IMG/VR virus record: IMGVR_UViG_3300032236_000551
Location: 1-58,163 of that record
Reading direction: 5' to 3' (one strand)
DNA from: a virus
DNA length: 58,163 nucleotides
Shown: piece by piece, positions 8,909 to 18,848 of the stretch
Position numbering within the stretch: the first letter of the stretch is position 1
Layout of the letters: every line of letters begins with the position of its first letter
The notes under the pieces: model-generated
What the model was told of the DNA's origin: nothing
The model's input: only the letters and a program-made list of their open reading frames with translations
The model's database searches: none
Program-made: the position numbers and the translations under genes

Positions 8909-9922
8909 TTATCCTAAGAAAAAGTCTAGTGGTGCTGCTTTGTTTTGGATTTCATCTTCCAACTCTTTTATTTCACCGATGGCTTCAGCATATAATTTAT
9001 CGCCATCTAATGTTACACCTCCAGGAAGTTGTAATCCGCTAAACTTTTTAAGGTTTGTTCCCCACTGCCTTTTAATCAGTGCGGTAGTATATCTTTTTAA
9101 CCATGGTTCATTCCAAACACGATTAAACTCATTTGGATCTAAAGCACGATATGCTTCAATAACAATATAGTTACCAACCTCAACTTTGTTTGCAGTTTTC
9201 CAATCCATATCGATATACAATCTATTTTCTAAACGATTGAAACGATAGATAGGTTTACCATTCAACACTAAATCTAGTGTCGCCAAATGTTGCATAACAG
9301 TTGAGTAGTAAATTAACGAAGTGCTTGACAAGTCATACAAATCATTTAATCTTAATTGATACTGTAAGTCAAAAATAGATTTTGAAGAAGATGTTCCTTG
9401 GTATAAATTTAATACACGAGAAACACCATATACAGCATCAGCAATCGGAATCCATCCGTTATCAATATCTCCAGCAGTAAAGTAATCGTCATCAGAAGAA
9501 ACTACTGCTGTTGGACCAGATGCACCACCAAACATTACAAGAGTTTCCCCTTTAATAAACTCTGGTGGACCAACTGGATTTACAGCCAATGAAGGTACTT
9601 TCATCAAACCAGCTAATTGTATAACGCTAGGGTTTGTAGAAGGATAACATCTAGCCATTACACCAGAAGTTTGCCCTTGAACTACCATACCATATGTAAA
9701 GTCAGTAGCATTTGTTCCTACAATTTTTAATTGAGAAGCTGTAACCTGATGTTTCAAATAGAATTTTTCAATACCATCGTAGTGATATAATCTAAAAATA
9801 TCTAAGGATTCATCAATACGATCTTCGACTTGATCATCATCCACATTTATCTCAAGTACTGGTGCACCAAGATTGCGTAGACAATAATTTTTAAAATCTG
9901 TTCTTGTTGTTGGGATCGCCAT
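8909..9922 (-). CDS. gp13: Neck protein
   Basis: 337 aa (T4 gp13 is 309). It acts with gp14 in head completion and head-tail joining. Family features: N-terminal TRTDFKNYCLRNLGAPVLEI and VEDRIDESLDIFRLYHYDG, and the C-terminal W-rich segment (ALDPNEFNRVWNEPWLKRY, then LIKRQWGTNLKKF). It sits one base after the stop of the giant fibre gene. A 20-30 residue loop around residue 85-115 is Pro/Gly-rich and probably specific to this phage group. Confidence 0.92.
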   Translation of the reverse strand: MAIPTTRTDFKNYCLRNLGAPVLEINVDDDQVEDRIDESLDIFRLYHYDGIEKFYLKHQVTASQLKIVGTNATDFTYGMVVQGQTSGVMARCYPSTNPSVIQLAGLMKVPSLAVNPVGPPEFIKGETLVMFGGASGPTAVVSSDDDYFTAGDIDNGWIPIADAVYGVSRVLNLYQGTSSSKSIFDLQYQLRLNDLYDLSSTSLIYYSTVMQHLATLDLVLNGKPIYRFNRLENRLYIDMDWKTANKVEVGNYIVIEAYRALDPNEFNRVWNEPWLKRYTTALIKRQWGTNLKKFSGLQLPGGVTLDGDKLYAEAIGEIKELEDEIQNKAAPLDFFLG

Positions 9923-9923
9923 G

Positions 9924-12900
9924 TTACATTCCTAACTTTGCTTTTAATTCTTCGATTTGTTTTTGCTGTTCTTTAATTGCTTCAACCAACAATGGAACTA
10001 AACGCTCGTAGTGGATAGTTAAATATTGTTCATCAATTGGGGCTGGAACAACAACTTGCGGAAGAACTGCCTGAACCTGCTGAGCAGATAAACCGACTTC
10101 TTCTTTAGTTCCATCATATCCCAATGCCTGAGCAGTTTCGTTTGCAGTATAGTGAAAACCATCGAGAGAAAGAACTTTCTCAAGAGCATTCTCAATATTA
10201 CCAGAACGAGTTTTAAGTCTTTCGTCTGAGTAGTAAGAAGTGATTGTTGCAATCGCACGGATCTCACCAGCAGTAGTAGATGCTGCAGTACCAACACCGA
10301 TAGAGTTAAATTGGTAATCACCAGTTGTACCAGTATGAGGTGTGGTTCCAGAAGAAGCAGCAGTCAATCGACCTTGTGCATCAACAGTAATACTTGCGTA
10401 TGTATAAGAACCAGCAGTAACAGCAGTATTGGCAAGAGCAATAGTAACTGCGCTAGAGCCATTATATGAAGTTCCAGATAAACCAGTACCAATTGTTAAT
10501 GCATTTAAGTTACTACCTAACGAAACACCAGAAATAGTAGAGTTAGATAGTTTTGAATTGGCAATAGAACCAGCCAACATAGTATTAGTAACAGTTGCAC
10601 TATCACCAGTAGTAACGATAGTACCAGTTGTAGCTGGCATAGTAAGAACAGTGCCAGTACCAGCAGTTGCAGCAGGAATTAACTGAACAGAACCAGAAGT
10701 AGATCCTGGGAATGTTACACTAGTAATACCAGTTAATGCCAAGTTAGCAGAAGCACGACTTAATGTTACTGCAGTAGTACCAATGTAATTAGTATCAGAT
10801 TGATAAGCTACTGTTCCACCAGCACCAAAGGCAACTGAAGAAGAATCAGTTCCAGTAAATGTTAGTGTATTAGAAACAGTCGCTGTTTTACCATTGGCAA
10901 TTGTTAAAGTGCCAGTGCTTGAACTAATCGTTAATCCATTGATAGATGTTGCAGTTGCAGCACCAAGAGTTGGAGTTACGAGAGTAGGACTATTGGAGAA
11001 AACTACTGATCCAGAACCAGTTTCATCTGTAAGAGCTGCAGCAAGCTGAGCAGAGGTAGTAGTTAATGTATTGTTTGCTAAGTTGATAGTCTTATTAGTA
11101 AGAGTATCAGTAGTTGCTTTACCAACTAAAGTATCAGTTGCAGCTGGTAGTGTTAATGTATTTGATCCAGCAATCGCAGTTGCTTGAACAGCAATAGAAC
11201 CTGAAGTAGAACCACTAAATGTAGCACTAGTGGTAATAGTTGGAGTAGTAATAGTTGGTGAAGTATCAAGAACAACTTTACCAGAACCAGTTTTATCGGT
11301 TAATTGTGTTCCGTTAATTTTGAACACATTACCAGAACCAGCAGTATCAAAAGTTTTATTAGTAAGAGTATCAGTAGTTGCTTTACCAACTAAAGTATCA
11401 GTTGCCAAAGGTAGTGTTACAGTATTAGAACCAGAGTTGGTTAAAATTGTAGCAATCTTTGGAGTAGTCAGAGTCTTATTAGTAAGAGTATCTGTTGTAT
11501 CACGACCAACTAAAGTATCAGTTGCTGCTGGTAGTGTTAATGTTCCAGAAGCAGCTGCAGCTGGTTGAACTAAAGTAGTACCAGAAGAAGATCCAGCAAA
11601 TGTGAACCCAGCACCTTTAAACTTACCGTATGTTCCAGAGAACACACCACCTGTTTCAGTACCATCTACATAAAACTCTATTTGTTGAGAGTCATTACCC
11701 AACAACAATGCAGCATTTTTGTCTGAAGTTTTATAGTAGTGGAAACGAAGACCGATGTCTTTACCATCATCAGATGTTAATGTACCACCATTTGTATAAT
11801 GTAGTTCTAAGATTGAGTCTGCATAAGAAGTATTTGCAGAGTTAGCTGTGATTGTTGTACCATTAACTGTTAAGTTTCCAGTAACAACAGCATTGTTATT
11901 GATTGTAGTTGTACCAGTTGAAGCACCGATAGAAACTGCAGTAGCAGCGCCACCAATATTAACTATTGTTGAATTTGTATTAACAATGTTAGCAGTACCT
12001 GCAGAAGTAGTAATACTACCACCATTAACAGCTAAGTTTCCTGTATTAGTTTGATCGCCAGTAACTGCCAATGTTCCAGCAATGCTAGCATTATCACCAA
12101 CATAAAGTTTCTTGGCAATACCAGCACCACCATCAACACGGAGAGCACCAGTAGAAGTGCTTGATGAATCGCCAGTTGTTTTAATATAGAACTGACCAGT
12201 GCTGTGGATAAAACGCATCTTTTCATTTGCGCTTAAGAAACCACCAGTTGCAAATAAAATATCGTTTGTAGTTCCTGCGCCACCAGTGGCAAGAACCATA
12301 TTTCCTGCTAATCCAGTTCCAGTTTTAGATAGAACAAAGAAATAACCATCGTTCTTACCAGTAATAGTATAGTTACTATCGCTGAAGTTAGAACCAGTCA
12401 TACCCATGTCAGCCCAACCACCAGTGTCGTCGCCATTGTCACCATAAGCAACATAGTCGGCAGAGCCAGTATTAGTTGAGTTTAATAAACCGATTTGAGT
12501 ATAAGCAGAACCAGAATTTTTAGCAACAATAATTGGAGCAGTTAAACCCAATGCATAAGCACCAGAACCAACATATAATGAACCAGCAGCTTGGATATTT
12601 TTAGCAACACCAAGACCACCAGCAAGAACTAAACCACCATTATTGGTAGTAGTAGATTCTGTTGCATTATTAATTGTTACAGTTCCAGAAGCAGCACCCA
12701 ACGAAACTGTAGTAGCTGCACCACCAATATTAAGAGTAGTTGCTACTGTATTAAATAGGTTTTGAGTCGTGTTAGAACCAACAATAGTTCCAGTTCTTTC
12801 TAACAAACGAGAATAATTCCAACCACCAATTTTAGTTGATGCTGTATTTGTAGCATCAGCAGCATAAAATTCTAGTTCATCATTAGAAGCACCTGGAGAT

Positions 12901-15224
12901 GTTTCAGGAATAATATATGTTAAACCATCAACAGATTTAACACCACCTAAAGAACCCCAAGCTGAATCTGCATAACCTTCGAAAGTATGAAGGTCAGTAT
13001 TATAACGCATTTGACCAGTAGCAGCAGTTGGTCGCTGAGAAGTTGTACCTACTGGAACTTGGATAGACTTAACGCTATTAAATACTGTTTGTGCATTATT
13101 AACAGTTAATGTTCCAGTAGAAGCACCGATAGCAATAGTAGTTGCAGCACCAAAAGCATTAACAGTAGTAGCATTGGTATTTACAATATTAAATGTAGTA
13201 GACCCAGAATCAACTGTTAAATCTCCACCTTTAATCTGCACATCACCATCAACTGTTAAATTGTGTTTAATTTCAGCATCATAACCAATAGTGGTAGTTC
13301 CGCTAGAAGTAGAACCGATATTAGTTGTAGTAGCTGCACCACCAAGATTAATAGTAGTGGCAGTTGTATTAAACAAATTCTGAGTAGTATTATAACCAAC
13401 AACAGTTCCTGGATTTACAGTTAATGTAGCAGAACCTGTAGCACCTAATGCTACAGCTGTTGCTGAATCACCGATAGTGATTGATGTTTGTCCATCAGCA
13501 AATAATTTTGTTGCTTCAAGAACTTTAGTGTTATTAATTTTAAAAGTTTTTGTAGAAGCGATATTCCAATGTTCGCTTGAAGTCCAATTAGAATTTGCAT
13601 TGTCCCAGATAATAGTTTTATCTGTATCACCTTTAAGAGTAATACCACCACCATCTGCAGTTGTATTTGTAGGAGTGGCAACTTTACCAAGTTCAATATT
13701 TTTATCATCAACTGTAACAGTAGTTGAGTGAACAGTAGTAGTTGTTCCATTTACAGTTAAATTTCCTGTAATAACTGTATTGGCATTATTGATTGTTAAT
13801 GTTCCAGTAGAAGCACCAATAGAAATTGTAGTGGCTGCACCGAAAGCATTGACAGTAGTAGCGTTTGTATTTGCAAAAGTAAATGTAGTGTTTGGAGTTG
13901 TTACTACACCAGCATTTAAATTGATTGTTCCATAAAGCGGAGTGATCGCTGTAGCCAAAGTAAATGTTAAATCATTTGTTCCATCAGATCCACCCAAAGA
14001 AGAACCCGATAATGTTACAGTATCTCCAACAATATATCCAGATCCAACATTACCGCTACTGTATGTAACAGTAGTATTGCCAGTTTGAGTAACTGCAGTT
14101 ACAGTTCCAGCAACAGGAGTTGTTCCACCAGTAACAGTATATGTGATAGTATTTGCATCTACGATTGAAGTAACAACACAAGATGATGGTGATCCGCCAT
14201 ACAAATAACCAACACTATGGGTAGCAGTAATTGGTGCACCAACAACAAATCCAGCAGTAGATGTTAATCCTGTTAAAGTTGCTGTCCATGGACCAGATCC
14301 ACTAACAGCAGTAATAGTTCCAACTGTAGCATTACCACCAACAAAATTCGCTGCATAGTATGCACCCGAACCAGTTTTAACTACATTAAATTTGGCACTA
14401 GATCCATAACCTGAACTAGATTTTTGAGAAACATTACTATATGTTGACGCAGAAGTTGTCGATACCCCAGTTGGGTATGCAAAAGTTGTGCTGGAAGAAA
14501 TAGCACCAGAGGTATTATTACCAATAGTGATAGAAGTTCCAGAACCAAATAATGTTGGAGTTGTTGGAGATTTAAAGAAATTTGTTGCGCCAATTGTAGA
14601 ATCAATTGCAGTTAAACCATTAATCGCAGAGGCAGTTGTACCAACAGTAACGGCAGTACTACCGATAGTAATATCAGAAGTAACCCATGTTGGAGCAACT
14701 CCTGCTCCAGCAGATTGTAACACATAACCAGTAGTACCAGCAGTAATAAATCCTGTACTATTAGCGTCAATTTGATATAACAACTGACCAGCAGATCCAG
14801 AAGCAATGTTACTTGCTGTTACCGCAGTAGTTGCAGTACCAACTGTTAATGATGATTGAGATAACCAAATTGGTGTTCCACTACCAGCTGAAGATAGAAC
14901 CTGTCCAGATGAACCAGCTGAAGTTAAAGCAATACCAGTACTATTAGAATAAGCAATGGCACCAGCTGTCGCAGTTAATGAAGAATTGGTACCACCATAT
15001 CCGAGAGGAATATTATTTCCGTTCCAAGTAGAACCAGAACCAAATGTTTTATTTTGAAAAGTTTGCGAACCAGTAAGAGTTGGAACCGCATTACCACCTG
15101 GAGTTACACCATCGTGAACTCTAAGGTTTTTATTATCGGTATCAACTGTGATCTCTCCCAACGCTCCAGTGAACGAATCGTTTTGAGTAGCAGTTCCTCT
15201 TCTAAATTGTACTTGTGTGGACAT
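9924..15224 (-). CDS. Giant tail fibre with C-terminal S74 intramolecular chaperone
   Basis: 1766 aa. The N-terminus (VQFRRGTATQNDSFTGALGE, then VDTDNKNLRVHDGVTPGG) is an Mtd-N-like virion-anchoring motif shared by many phage fibres. The body is Ser/Thr/Gly/Ala-rich beta sequence with recurring blocks: ATxVNAFGAATTIxIGASTGT, TTDTLTNKT, LPAATDTLVG and a central RPTAATGQMRYNTD cassette. The last ~115 residues are a peptidase S74 / endosialidase-type chaperone (ITSYYSDERLKTRSGNIENA), which folds trimeric fibres and then cleaves itself off, usually at the Ser before DERLK. A coiled coil ends the protein. A late-promoter motif and AGAGGAAA lie just upstream. Confidence 0.88.
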   Translation of the reverse strand: MSTQVQFRRGTATQNDSFTGALGEITVDTDNKNLRVHDGVTPGGNAVPTLTGSQTFQNKTFGSGSTWNGNNIPLGYGGTNSSLTATAGAIAYSNSTGIALTSAGSSGQVLSSAGSGTPIWLSQSSLTVGTATTAVTASNIASGSAGQLLYQIDANSTGFITAGTTGYVLQSAGAGVAPTWVTSDITIGSTAVTVGTTASAINGLTAIDSTIGATNFFKSPTTPTLFGSGTSITIGNNTSGAISSSTTFAYPTGVSTTSASTYSNVSQKSSSGYGSSAKFNVVKTGSGAYYAANFVGGNATVGTITAVSGSGPWTATLTGLTSTAGFVVGAPITATHSVGYLYGGSPSSCVVTSIVDANTITYTVTGGTTPVAGTVTAVTQTGNTTVTYSSGNVGSGYIVGDTVTLSGSSLGGSDGTNDLTFTLATAITPLYGTINLNAGVVTTPNTTFTFANTNATTVNAFGAATTISIGASTGTLTINNANTVITGNLTVNGTTTTVHSTTVTVDDKNIELGKVATPTNTTADGGGITLKGDTDKTIIWDNANSNWTSSEHWNIASTKTFKINNTKVLEATKLFADGQTSITIGDSATAVALGATGSATLTVNPGTVVGYNTTQNLFNTTATTINLGGAATTTNIGSTSSGTTTIGYDAEIKHNLTVDGDVQIKGGDLTVDSGSTTFNIVNTNATTVNAFGAATTIAIGASTGTLTVNNAQTVFNSVKSIQVPVGTTSQRPTAATGQMRYNTDLHTFEGYADSAWGSLGGVKSVDGLTYIIPETSPGASNDELEFYAADATNTASTKIGGWNYSRLLERTGTIVGSNTTQNLFNTVATTLNIGGAATTVSLGAASGTVTINNATESTTTNNGGLVLAGGLGVAKNIQAAGSLYVGSGAYALGLTAPIIVAKNSGSAYTQIGLLNSTNTGSADYVAYGDNGDDTGGWADMGMTGSNFSDSNYTITGKNDGYFFVLSKTGTGLAGNMVLATGGAGTTNDILFATGGFLSANEKMRFIHSTGQFYIKTTGDSSSTSTGALRVDGGAGIAKKLYVGDNASIAGTLAVTGDQTNTGNLAVNGGSITTSAGTANIVNTNSTIVNIGGAATAVSIGASTGTTTINNNAVVTGNLTVNGTTITANSANTSYADSILELHYTNGGTLTSDDGKDIGLRFHYYKTSDKNAALLLGNDSQQIEFYVDGTETGGVFSGTYGKFKGAGFTFAGSSSGTTLVQPAAAASGTLTLPAATDTLVGRDTTDTLTNKTLTTPKIATILTNSGSNTVTLPLATDTLVGKATTDTLTNKTFDTAGSGNVFKINGTQLTDKTGSGKVVLDTSPTITTPTITTSATFSGSTSGSIAVQATAIAGSNTLTLPAATDTLVGKATTDTLTNKTINLANNTLTTTSAQLAAALTDETGSGSVVFSNSPTLVTPTLGAATATSINGLTISSSTGTLTIANGKTATVSNTLTFTGTDSSSVAFGAGGTVAYQSDTNYIGTTAVTLSRASANLALTGITSVTFPGSTSGSVQLIPAATAGTGTVLTMPATTGTIVTTGDSATVTNTMLAGSIANSKLSNSTISGVSLGSNLNALTIGTGLSGTSYNGSSAVTIALANTAVTAGSYTYASITVDAQGRLTAASSGTTPHTGTTGDYQFNSIGVGTAASTTAGEIRAIATITSYYSDERLKTRSGNIENALEKVLSLDGFHYTANETAQALGYDGTKEEVGLSAQQVQAVLPQVVVPAPIDEQYLTIHYERLVPLLVEAIKEQQKQIEELKAKLGM

Positions 15225-15244
15225 TTTTTTCCTCTAATTTTATA

Positions 15245-15252
15245 TATTTATG
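15245..15252 (-). promoter_or_regulatory. T4-like late promoter (CATAAATA) for the giant fibre gene
   Basis: CATAAATA on the minus strand overlaps the stop codon of the 964-aa gene and lies 20 nt before the start of the 1766-aa fibre gene, with an AGAGGAAA ribosome site between. It has one mismatch to the T4 late consensus TATAAATA. Confidence 0.6.
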
Positions 15253-18142
15253 CCTGCGCTTCTGACCAAAATAAGTTTAAATTCACATTGGCAGTATCAG
15301 GACTTAAATTTGAAATAACTACTGCTAACACATCAGGACCATCAGGGAAATTACTATATCCACCAATTGGAGAATTTCCTAGTTCTTTCAACTGTGATAA
15401 GTCAATAGAAGCGAAGCCTCCTGGTTGACCCAATGTTGAAAAGATTTGTTCGCCTGGAAGCGCAGCTGTTGCGTTGCTTGTTGAAATTTGAGCGAAGGAA
15501 GGTTGCGAACCCAACGATGCTGTATTAACAGAACTCCATGTTAAATCTTTGGCATCAATATTTCCTGGATTCAAAATTCCATACACCTGAACAGATTTAT
15601 CAGATTGAATCTGTAACTGTTGTAACAACATTTGAGATTTATTAATTAACTCACGAACTCCAGAGTCACCAGTAATAGAGTCGGAAACTGAAGGAGCCAA
15701 TCTTAAAAAGAATGCAGTATATGTTTGGTTGGCAGTAACTTGATTATTTGTTGAAGCAAAGTTAAAGTAGTATCCACGGTCAGCATCAAACTTACCATCC
15801 ATAATATATGAAGAACCCCAGTGAGTAATAACAGGGGAAGCAGTTACGCTTACCAAACGAACAGCATTAAATCCATTACCGACAGAGTGAACTGCTGCAG
15901 ATGAACCAGTAAATGTTCTGTTTTGTCCACTGGCGAAGAAAGAATATGATGCACCACGAGTGCAACCTGTTAGCGAGTTGCTAGTTAAATCTGTTCCAGT
16001 AAAGTTTATTAATTCACCTTCGCAAATAACTGTACCACCAGTTTCTGGGAATCTTGAAACATCATGTAAATATAATGTCGTATCTGAGTTAGATGCTGAC
16101 TGAACTAAACGATCTGCAACTACATCATTAATTGCTTGGTAACGAACAACCATGTTACCAGAACGCATGTAAGCAGCATCGTTTTTATTGTTTTGTGGCA
16201 TACGATGAGCGAGAACCATGTTACCATCTGGACCACGGCACATAAAGTCAATAAAACCAGCACCATACCAAGAGAAAGAAATACCCATCATCTGCATTTT
16301 GTTCAGATTAATGTTATATCCAGATAAACCAGAACCATCTAATTTATCCACATTAAACTGAGATTGTGGATATCTTTCCTCTAATACTTTTGCAATTTTA
16401 ATAGAAGAAGCGTTTACAGAACCACGAAACTCTGGGTTAATTGTCATTGTGGTATCATTAGTAATTGAGTTTACTTTATATGTTTGCCCTTTAATAACAA
16501 TGTTATCTCCAGATTTTAACTGTTGAGTAAAACGAGTTGAAGCACCAGTTACAGCCTGTGAACCAGAATTTACTGTAATAAATCCTGACAATTGATATGT
16601 TCCTGAGCGACGAACAGCCCATAGTTGAGATCCATCATATTCCCAGAACAATCCGTTTTGGTCATCGAATGGACCAACTCTAACTGCAGCGCCATGCCAG
16701 TGAGCAAGAGTAACACGAGGAAGATCAGTAAGAACAGCAGACGCAGAACCGAGAGTAGAAGCTGCAGTTACAGTAAATGAAACTTCGCTGATAACTGCTA
16801 CCACACCATATGTTCCATTATATCCTGAAGTAACAATACCAGATAGGATAACTGTTGCTCCTGCTTGAAGACCATGTTCATACTCAGTTGTTACTGTAAT
16901 TGTTGATCCTGCAGAAGTTCCGCTTGCACTAATTTGATCCATGTTTGAAATTGGATTAAACAATACACCAGATGTCCAAAGAATACCTTTACCTGATTGG
17001 TATCGCATGTATTTTTTAGTTTGTCTTAATACTGATGCACCGTATGCAGGAGTATTCGTTCCTAATTGAACACCTCCGTCAAATGGTCTATGAGCAACGA
17101 ACGAATCAGAACGAGTATAGACAGAAGCAGTTAATCCAGAATTTGAAACTGCACCACCAGTTCGAGCAGTAAAAGTAAAAGTAGTTGGAGACGGAACTGT
17201 TTCAGCATAAAAGTCACCAGTAACTAAATTGTGATTTGTTCCATTTGAAGTTGCAATAGTAACAATTGGGGTTCCTGGAGTAAATCCATGAGCAGCAGAA
17301 GTTGTTACTGTTATAGTAGAGGGACTACCAGCATTTGATGTTACAGAATAAACTGGAATTGAGGCACCAGTATAAAATCCACCCCTACGGCAATATGTGC
17401 TACCAGTAAATAAAGATAAGGATGAAGTTCCAACAACACCTTTAGCATAGTAAGTAAATTGAGTTGTTAGTGGTGTACTTGCAACAACAAATGAACCTTC
17501 AGCACGAGGATAATTTGGAGTATTGCCTAAACCATAAACAATTACTGGTTGACCAGTAGTCACATTATGCGGTGCTGATGTTGTAACAGTAATTAAAGAA
17601 GGAGATGCTCCATCAGTTGTTACTGAAGTAACAAATAAATCTAGTCCTGGTTTTTCATAAATCCCAGGAATATTTAAAATATCTGAATATGACAACCATT
17701 TAGTTGGTTGCAATCCATATTCAAAGTCAGCATCAATTAATGACTGCGGTTCACCAACACGCATGCGTTCAATAGCATCAACACCAAAAGCATAAGGTCT
17801 AACCACATTACCAATATTGTCTGGCGCATCAGCATAAACAGCAACAGTATCAGACGAAGAATATATTGAAGTATCTGATAAAAATGTTACAGTTGTTACA
17901 CCAATTTGGTCTGAAGTTTGAGTTGGACCATTAACTTGAATTGGTTTGAATGTTGTGTCAGTTGCGTCGTAGGAAATTGTTCCATTCTTGGTTGGATCGC
18001 CAAGAGTATACATGCTAGTTTGATGTGTTTTGTTTTGAACAATCAATAACTGCGTTAAACTGATTTTTCCAGGGATCTTAAGTGTACCATTTCCCGCAGT
18101 TCCTGGGGTAAAAATATACTTTTCAACTAATCTTCTTGCCAT
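15248..18142 (-). CDS. Large virion structural protein, probably tail fibre/baseplate associated
   Basis: 964 aa. The N-terminus (MARRLVEKYIFTPGTAGNGT, then KISLTQLLIVQNKTHQTSMY) is a conserved start of a large structural protein common in marine T4-like phages. Residues ~170-480 hold several beta modules of the type 'TVTTSAxHGFxxGTPV'. A 'VTGASTRFTQQLKSGDNIVI' module near 525-580 is related to the one inserted in gp25 and the DUF4815 protein. A later segment (SRFPETGGTVICEGELINFTG) also looks like a beta module. No enzymatic motif was seen. It lies between fibre genes, and a role as a fibre or fibre-attachment protein is inferred. Confidence 0.7.
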   Translation of the reverse strand: MARRLVEKYIFTPGTAGNGTLKIPGKISLTQLLIVQNKTHQTSMYTLGDPTKNGTISYDATDTTFKPIQVNGPTQTSDQIGVTTVTFLSDTSIYSSSDTVAVYADAPDNIGNVVRPYAFGVDAIERMRVGEPQSLIDADFEYGLQPTKWLSYSDILNIPGIYEKPGLDLFVTSVTTDGASPSLITVTTSAPHNVTTGQPVIVYGLGNTPNYPRAEGSFVVASTPLTTQFTYYAKGVVGTSSLSLFTGSTYCRRGGFYTGASIPVYSVTSNAGSPSTITVTTSAAHGFTPGTPIVTIATSNGTNHNLVTGDFYAETVPSPTTFTFTARTGGAVSNSGLTASVYTRSDSFVAHRPFDGGVQLGTNTPAYGASVLRQTKKYMRYQSGKGILWTSGVLFNPISNMDQISASGTSAGSTITVTTEYEHGLQAGATVILSGIVTSGYNGTYGVVAVISEVSFTVTAASTLGSASAVLTDLPRVTLAHWHGAAVRVGPFDDQNGLFWEYDGSQLWAVRRSGTYQLSGFITVNSGSQAVTGASTRFTQQLKSGDNIVIKGQTYKVNSITNDTTMTINPEFRGSVNASSIKIAKVLEERYPQSQFNVDKLDGSGLSGYNINLNKMQMMGISFSWYGAGFIDFMCRGPDGNMVLAHRMPQNNKNDAAYMRSGNMVVRYQAINDVVADRLVQSASNSDTTLYLHDVSRFPETGGTVICEGELINFTGTDLTSNSLTGCTRGASYSFFASGQNRTFTGSSAAVHSVGNGFNAVRLVSVTASPVITHWGSSYIMDGKFDADRGYYFNFASTNNQVTANQTYTAFFLRLAPSVSDSITGDSGVRELINKSQMLLQQLQIQSDKSVQVYGILNPGNIDAKDLTWSSVNTASLGSQPSFAQISTSNATAALPGEQIFSTLGQPGGFASIDLSQLKELGNSPIGGYSNFPDGPDVLAVVISNLSPDTANVNLNLFWSEAQA

Positions 18143-18154
18143 TTTATATAATCC

Positions 18155-18784
18155 TTAGAATCCAAAAATAATTGAGTAACTGATATAGTCTGTTCTTACA
18201 GACGAATCTAAATTTGATAGAGCAACAACACCCTGAACTTGAAGAATACTTAGGTCATAGTATAAAGCAGGAGGGCTGTCAGAAATTAATCCCAAATCTT
18301 CAGAGTGAGTAACATAAAGATCAGTAACTAATCCAAGATCCGTAGATGCGCCAGCAGCAAATACTGCTGATTGAATAGTAACGCCAACTTGACCATTTAC
18401 CCATTGCGAGCCATTCCACTCTAAAACATCAGCTGTTTGTGGGTTTGATATTGCAACATCTGAAAGTGATGACAGGGTTGAACCAGTAGATGACCAAGAA
18501 ACACCACCTGAACCATTGGCTGTTAAAACTTGTCCATGTCCACCTGTTGATCCGCCAGCAGTGATTGACCCAGTAATTACTACTGAGTTTAAAGTTTTAT
18601 TTGTAAGGGTTTGAGTGCCGTTTAGAGTTGCTACCGAAACGATAGAAGAATCAGCACCAGTAGTTTTTTTGAAGAATAGGTTACCATCATATGTGTTTAA
18701 TGCTAACTCACCAAGCTGTAAGTCAGATGTAGATGGTATTTTAGATGCGACTGCTGATCGCTTGAGTTTTACTATGTTACTCAT
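18155..18784 (-). CDS. Short tail-fibre-like protein with Mtd-N-type N-terminus
   Basis: 209 aa. The N-terminus (NIVKLKRSAVASKIPSTSDL, then QLGELALNTYDGNLFFKK) is the virion-anchor pattern 'KRS/RRG...LGELAxNxxDGxLFxKK' also seen in the 1766-aa and 1306-aa fibres. Next come TQTLTNKTLNSVVITG and a 'LSSLSDVAISNPQTADVLEW' block typical of phage fibre shafts. The ~70 C-terminal residues are not recognised and could be a small tip domain. A promoter-like motif and two palindromes lie upstream, so it may be transcribed separately from its neighbours. Confidence 0.72.
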   Translation of the reverse strand: MSNIVKLKRSAVASKIPSTSDLQLGELALNTYDGNLFFKKTTGADSSIVSVATLNGTQTLTNKTLNSVVITGSITAGGSTGGHGQVLTANGSGGVSWSSTGSTLSSLSDVAISNPQTADVLEWNGSQWVNGQVGVTIQSAVFAAGASTDLGLVTDLYVTHSEDLGLISDSPPALYYDLSILQVQGVVALSNLDSSVRTDYISYSIIFGF

Positions 18785-18811
18785 TATAACCTATTCTATG
18801 TAGAACAAATA

Positions 18812-18827
18812 CTCAGTATATACTGAG
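18812..18827. repeat. Perfect 16-bp palindrome CTCAGTATATACTGAG
   Basis: An exact inverted repeat in the 76-nt gap between two fibre genes, only 3 bp from a second perfect palindrome. As DNA it could be a dimeric protein-binding site; as RNA a short hairpin in the 5' leader of the 209-aa gene. No T-run follows on either strand, so it is not a standard terminator. Confidence 0.75.
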
Positions 18828-18830
18828 AGC

Positions 18831-18846
18831 GGAGGGAATTCCCTCC
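18831..18846. repeat. Perfect 16-bp palindrome GGAGGGAATTCCCTCC
   Basis: A G/C-rich exact inverted repeat (six strong pairs around AATT), placed between a CTAAATA promoter-like motif and the second palindrome. On the minus-strand RNA it would lie at or near the predicted transcript start, so it could be a 5' stabilising hairpin. There is no U-tract after it, which argues against a terminator. Confidence 0.75.
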
Positions 18847-18848
18847 AC

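Noticed and set aside
11230-11568. Long open frames on the plus strand opposite the fibre genes (also 14488-14727, 19360-19620, 29633-30046)
   Set aside because: They are antisense shadows of Ser/Thr/Ala/Gly-rich repeats, giving Val/Pro-rich low-complexity protein without ribosome sites; the minus-strand genes are clearly real.
9924-15224. Mtd-N-like N-terminus could suggest a diversity-generating retroelement with a variable tropism determinant
   Set aside because: No reverse transcriptase gene, template repeat or C-type-lectin variable region was seen in the window. The N-terminal motif is common in non-DGR fibres.
9924-15224. Short repeated DNA blocks resembling a CRISPR array
   Set aside because: Repeats are in frame, irregularly spaced and encode fibre motifs (LTNKT, AATTIxIGAS); spacers are not unique or uniform.
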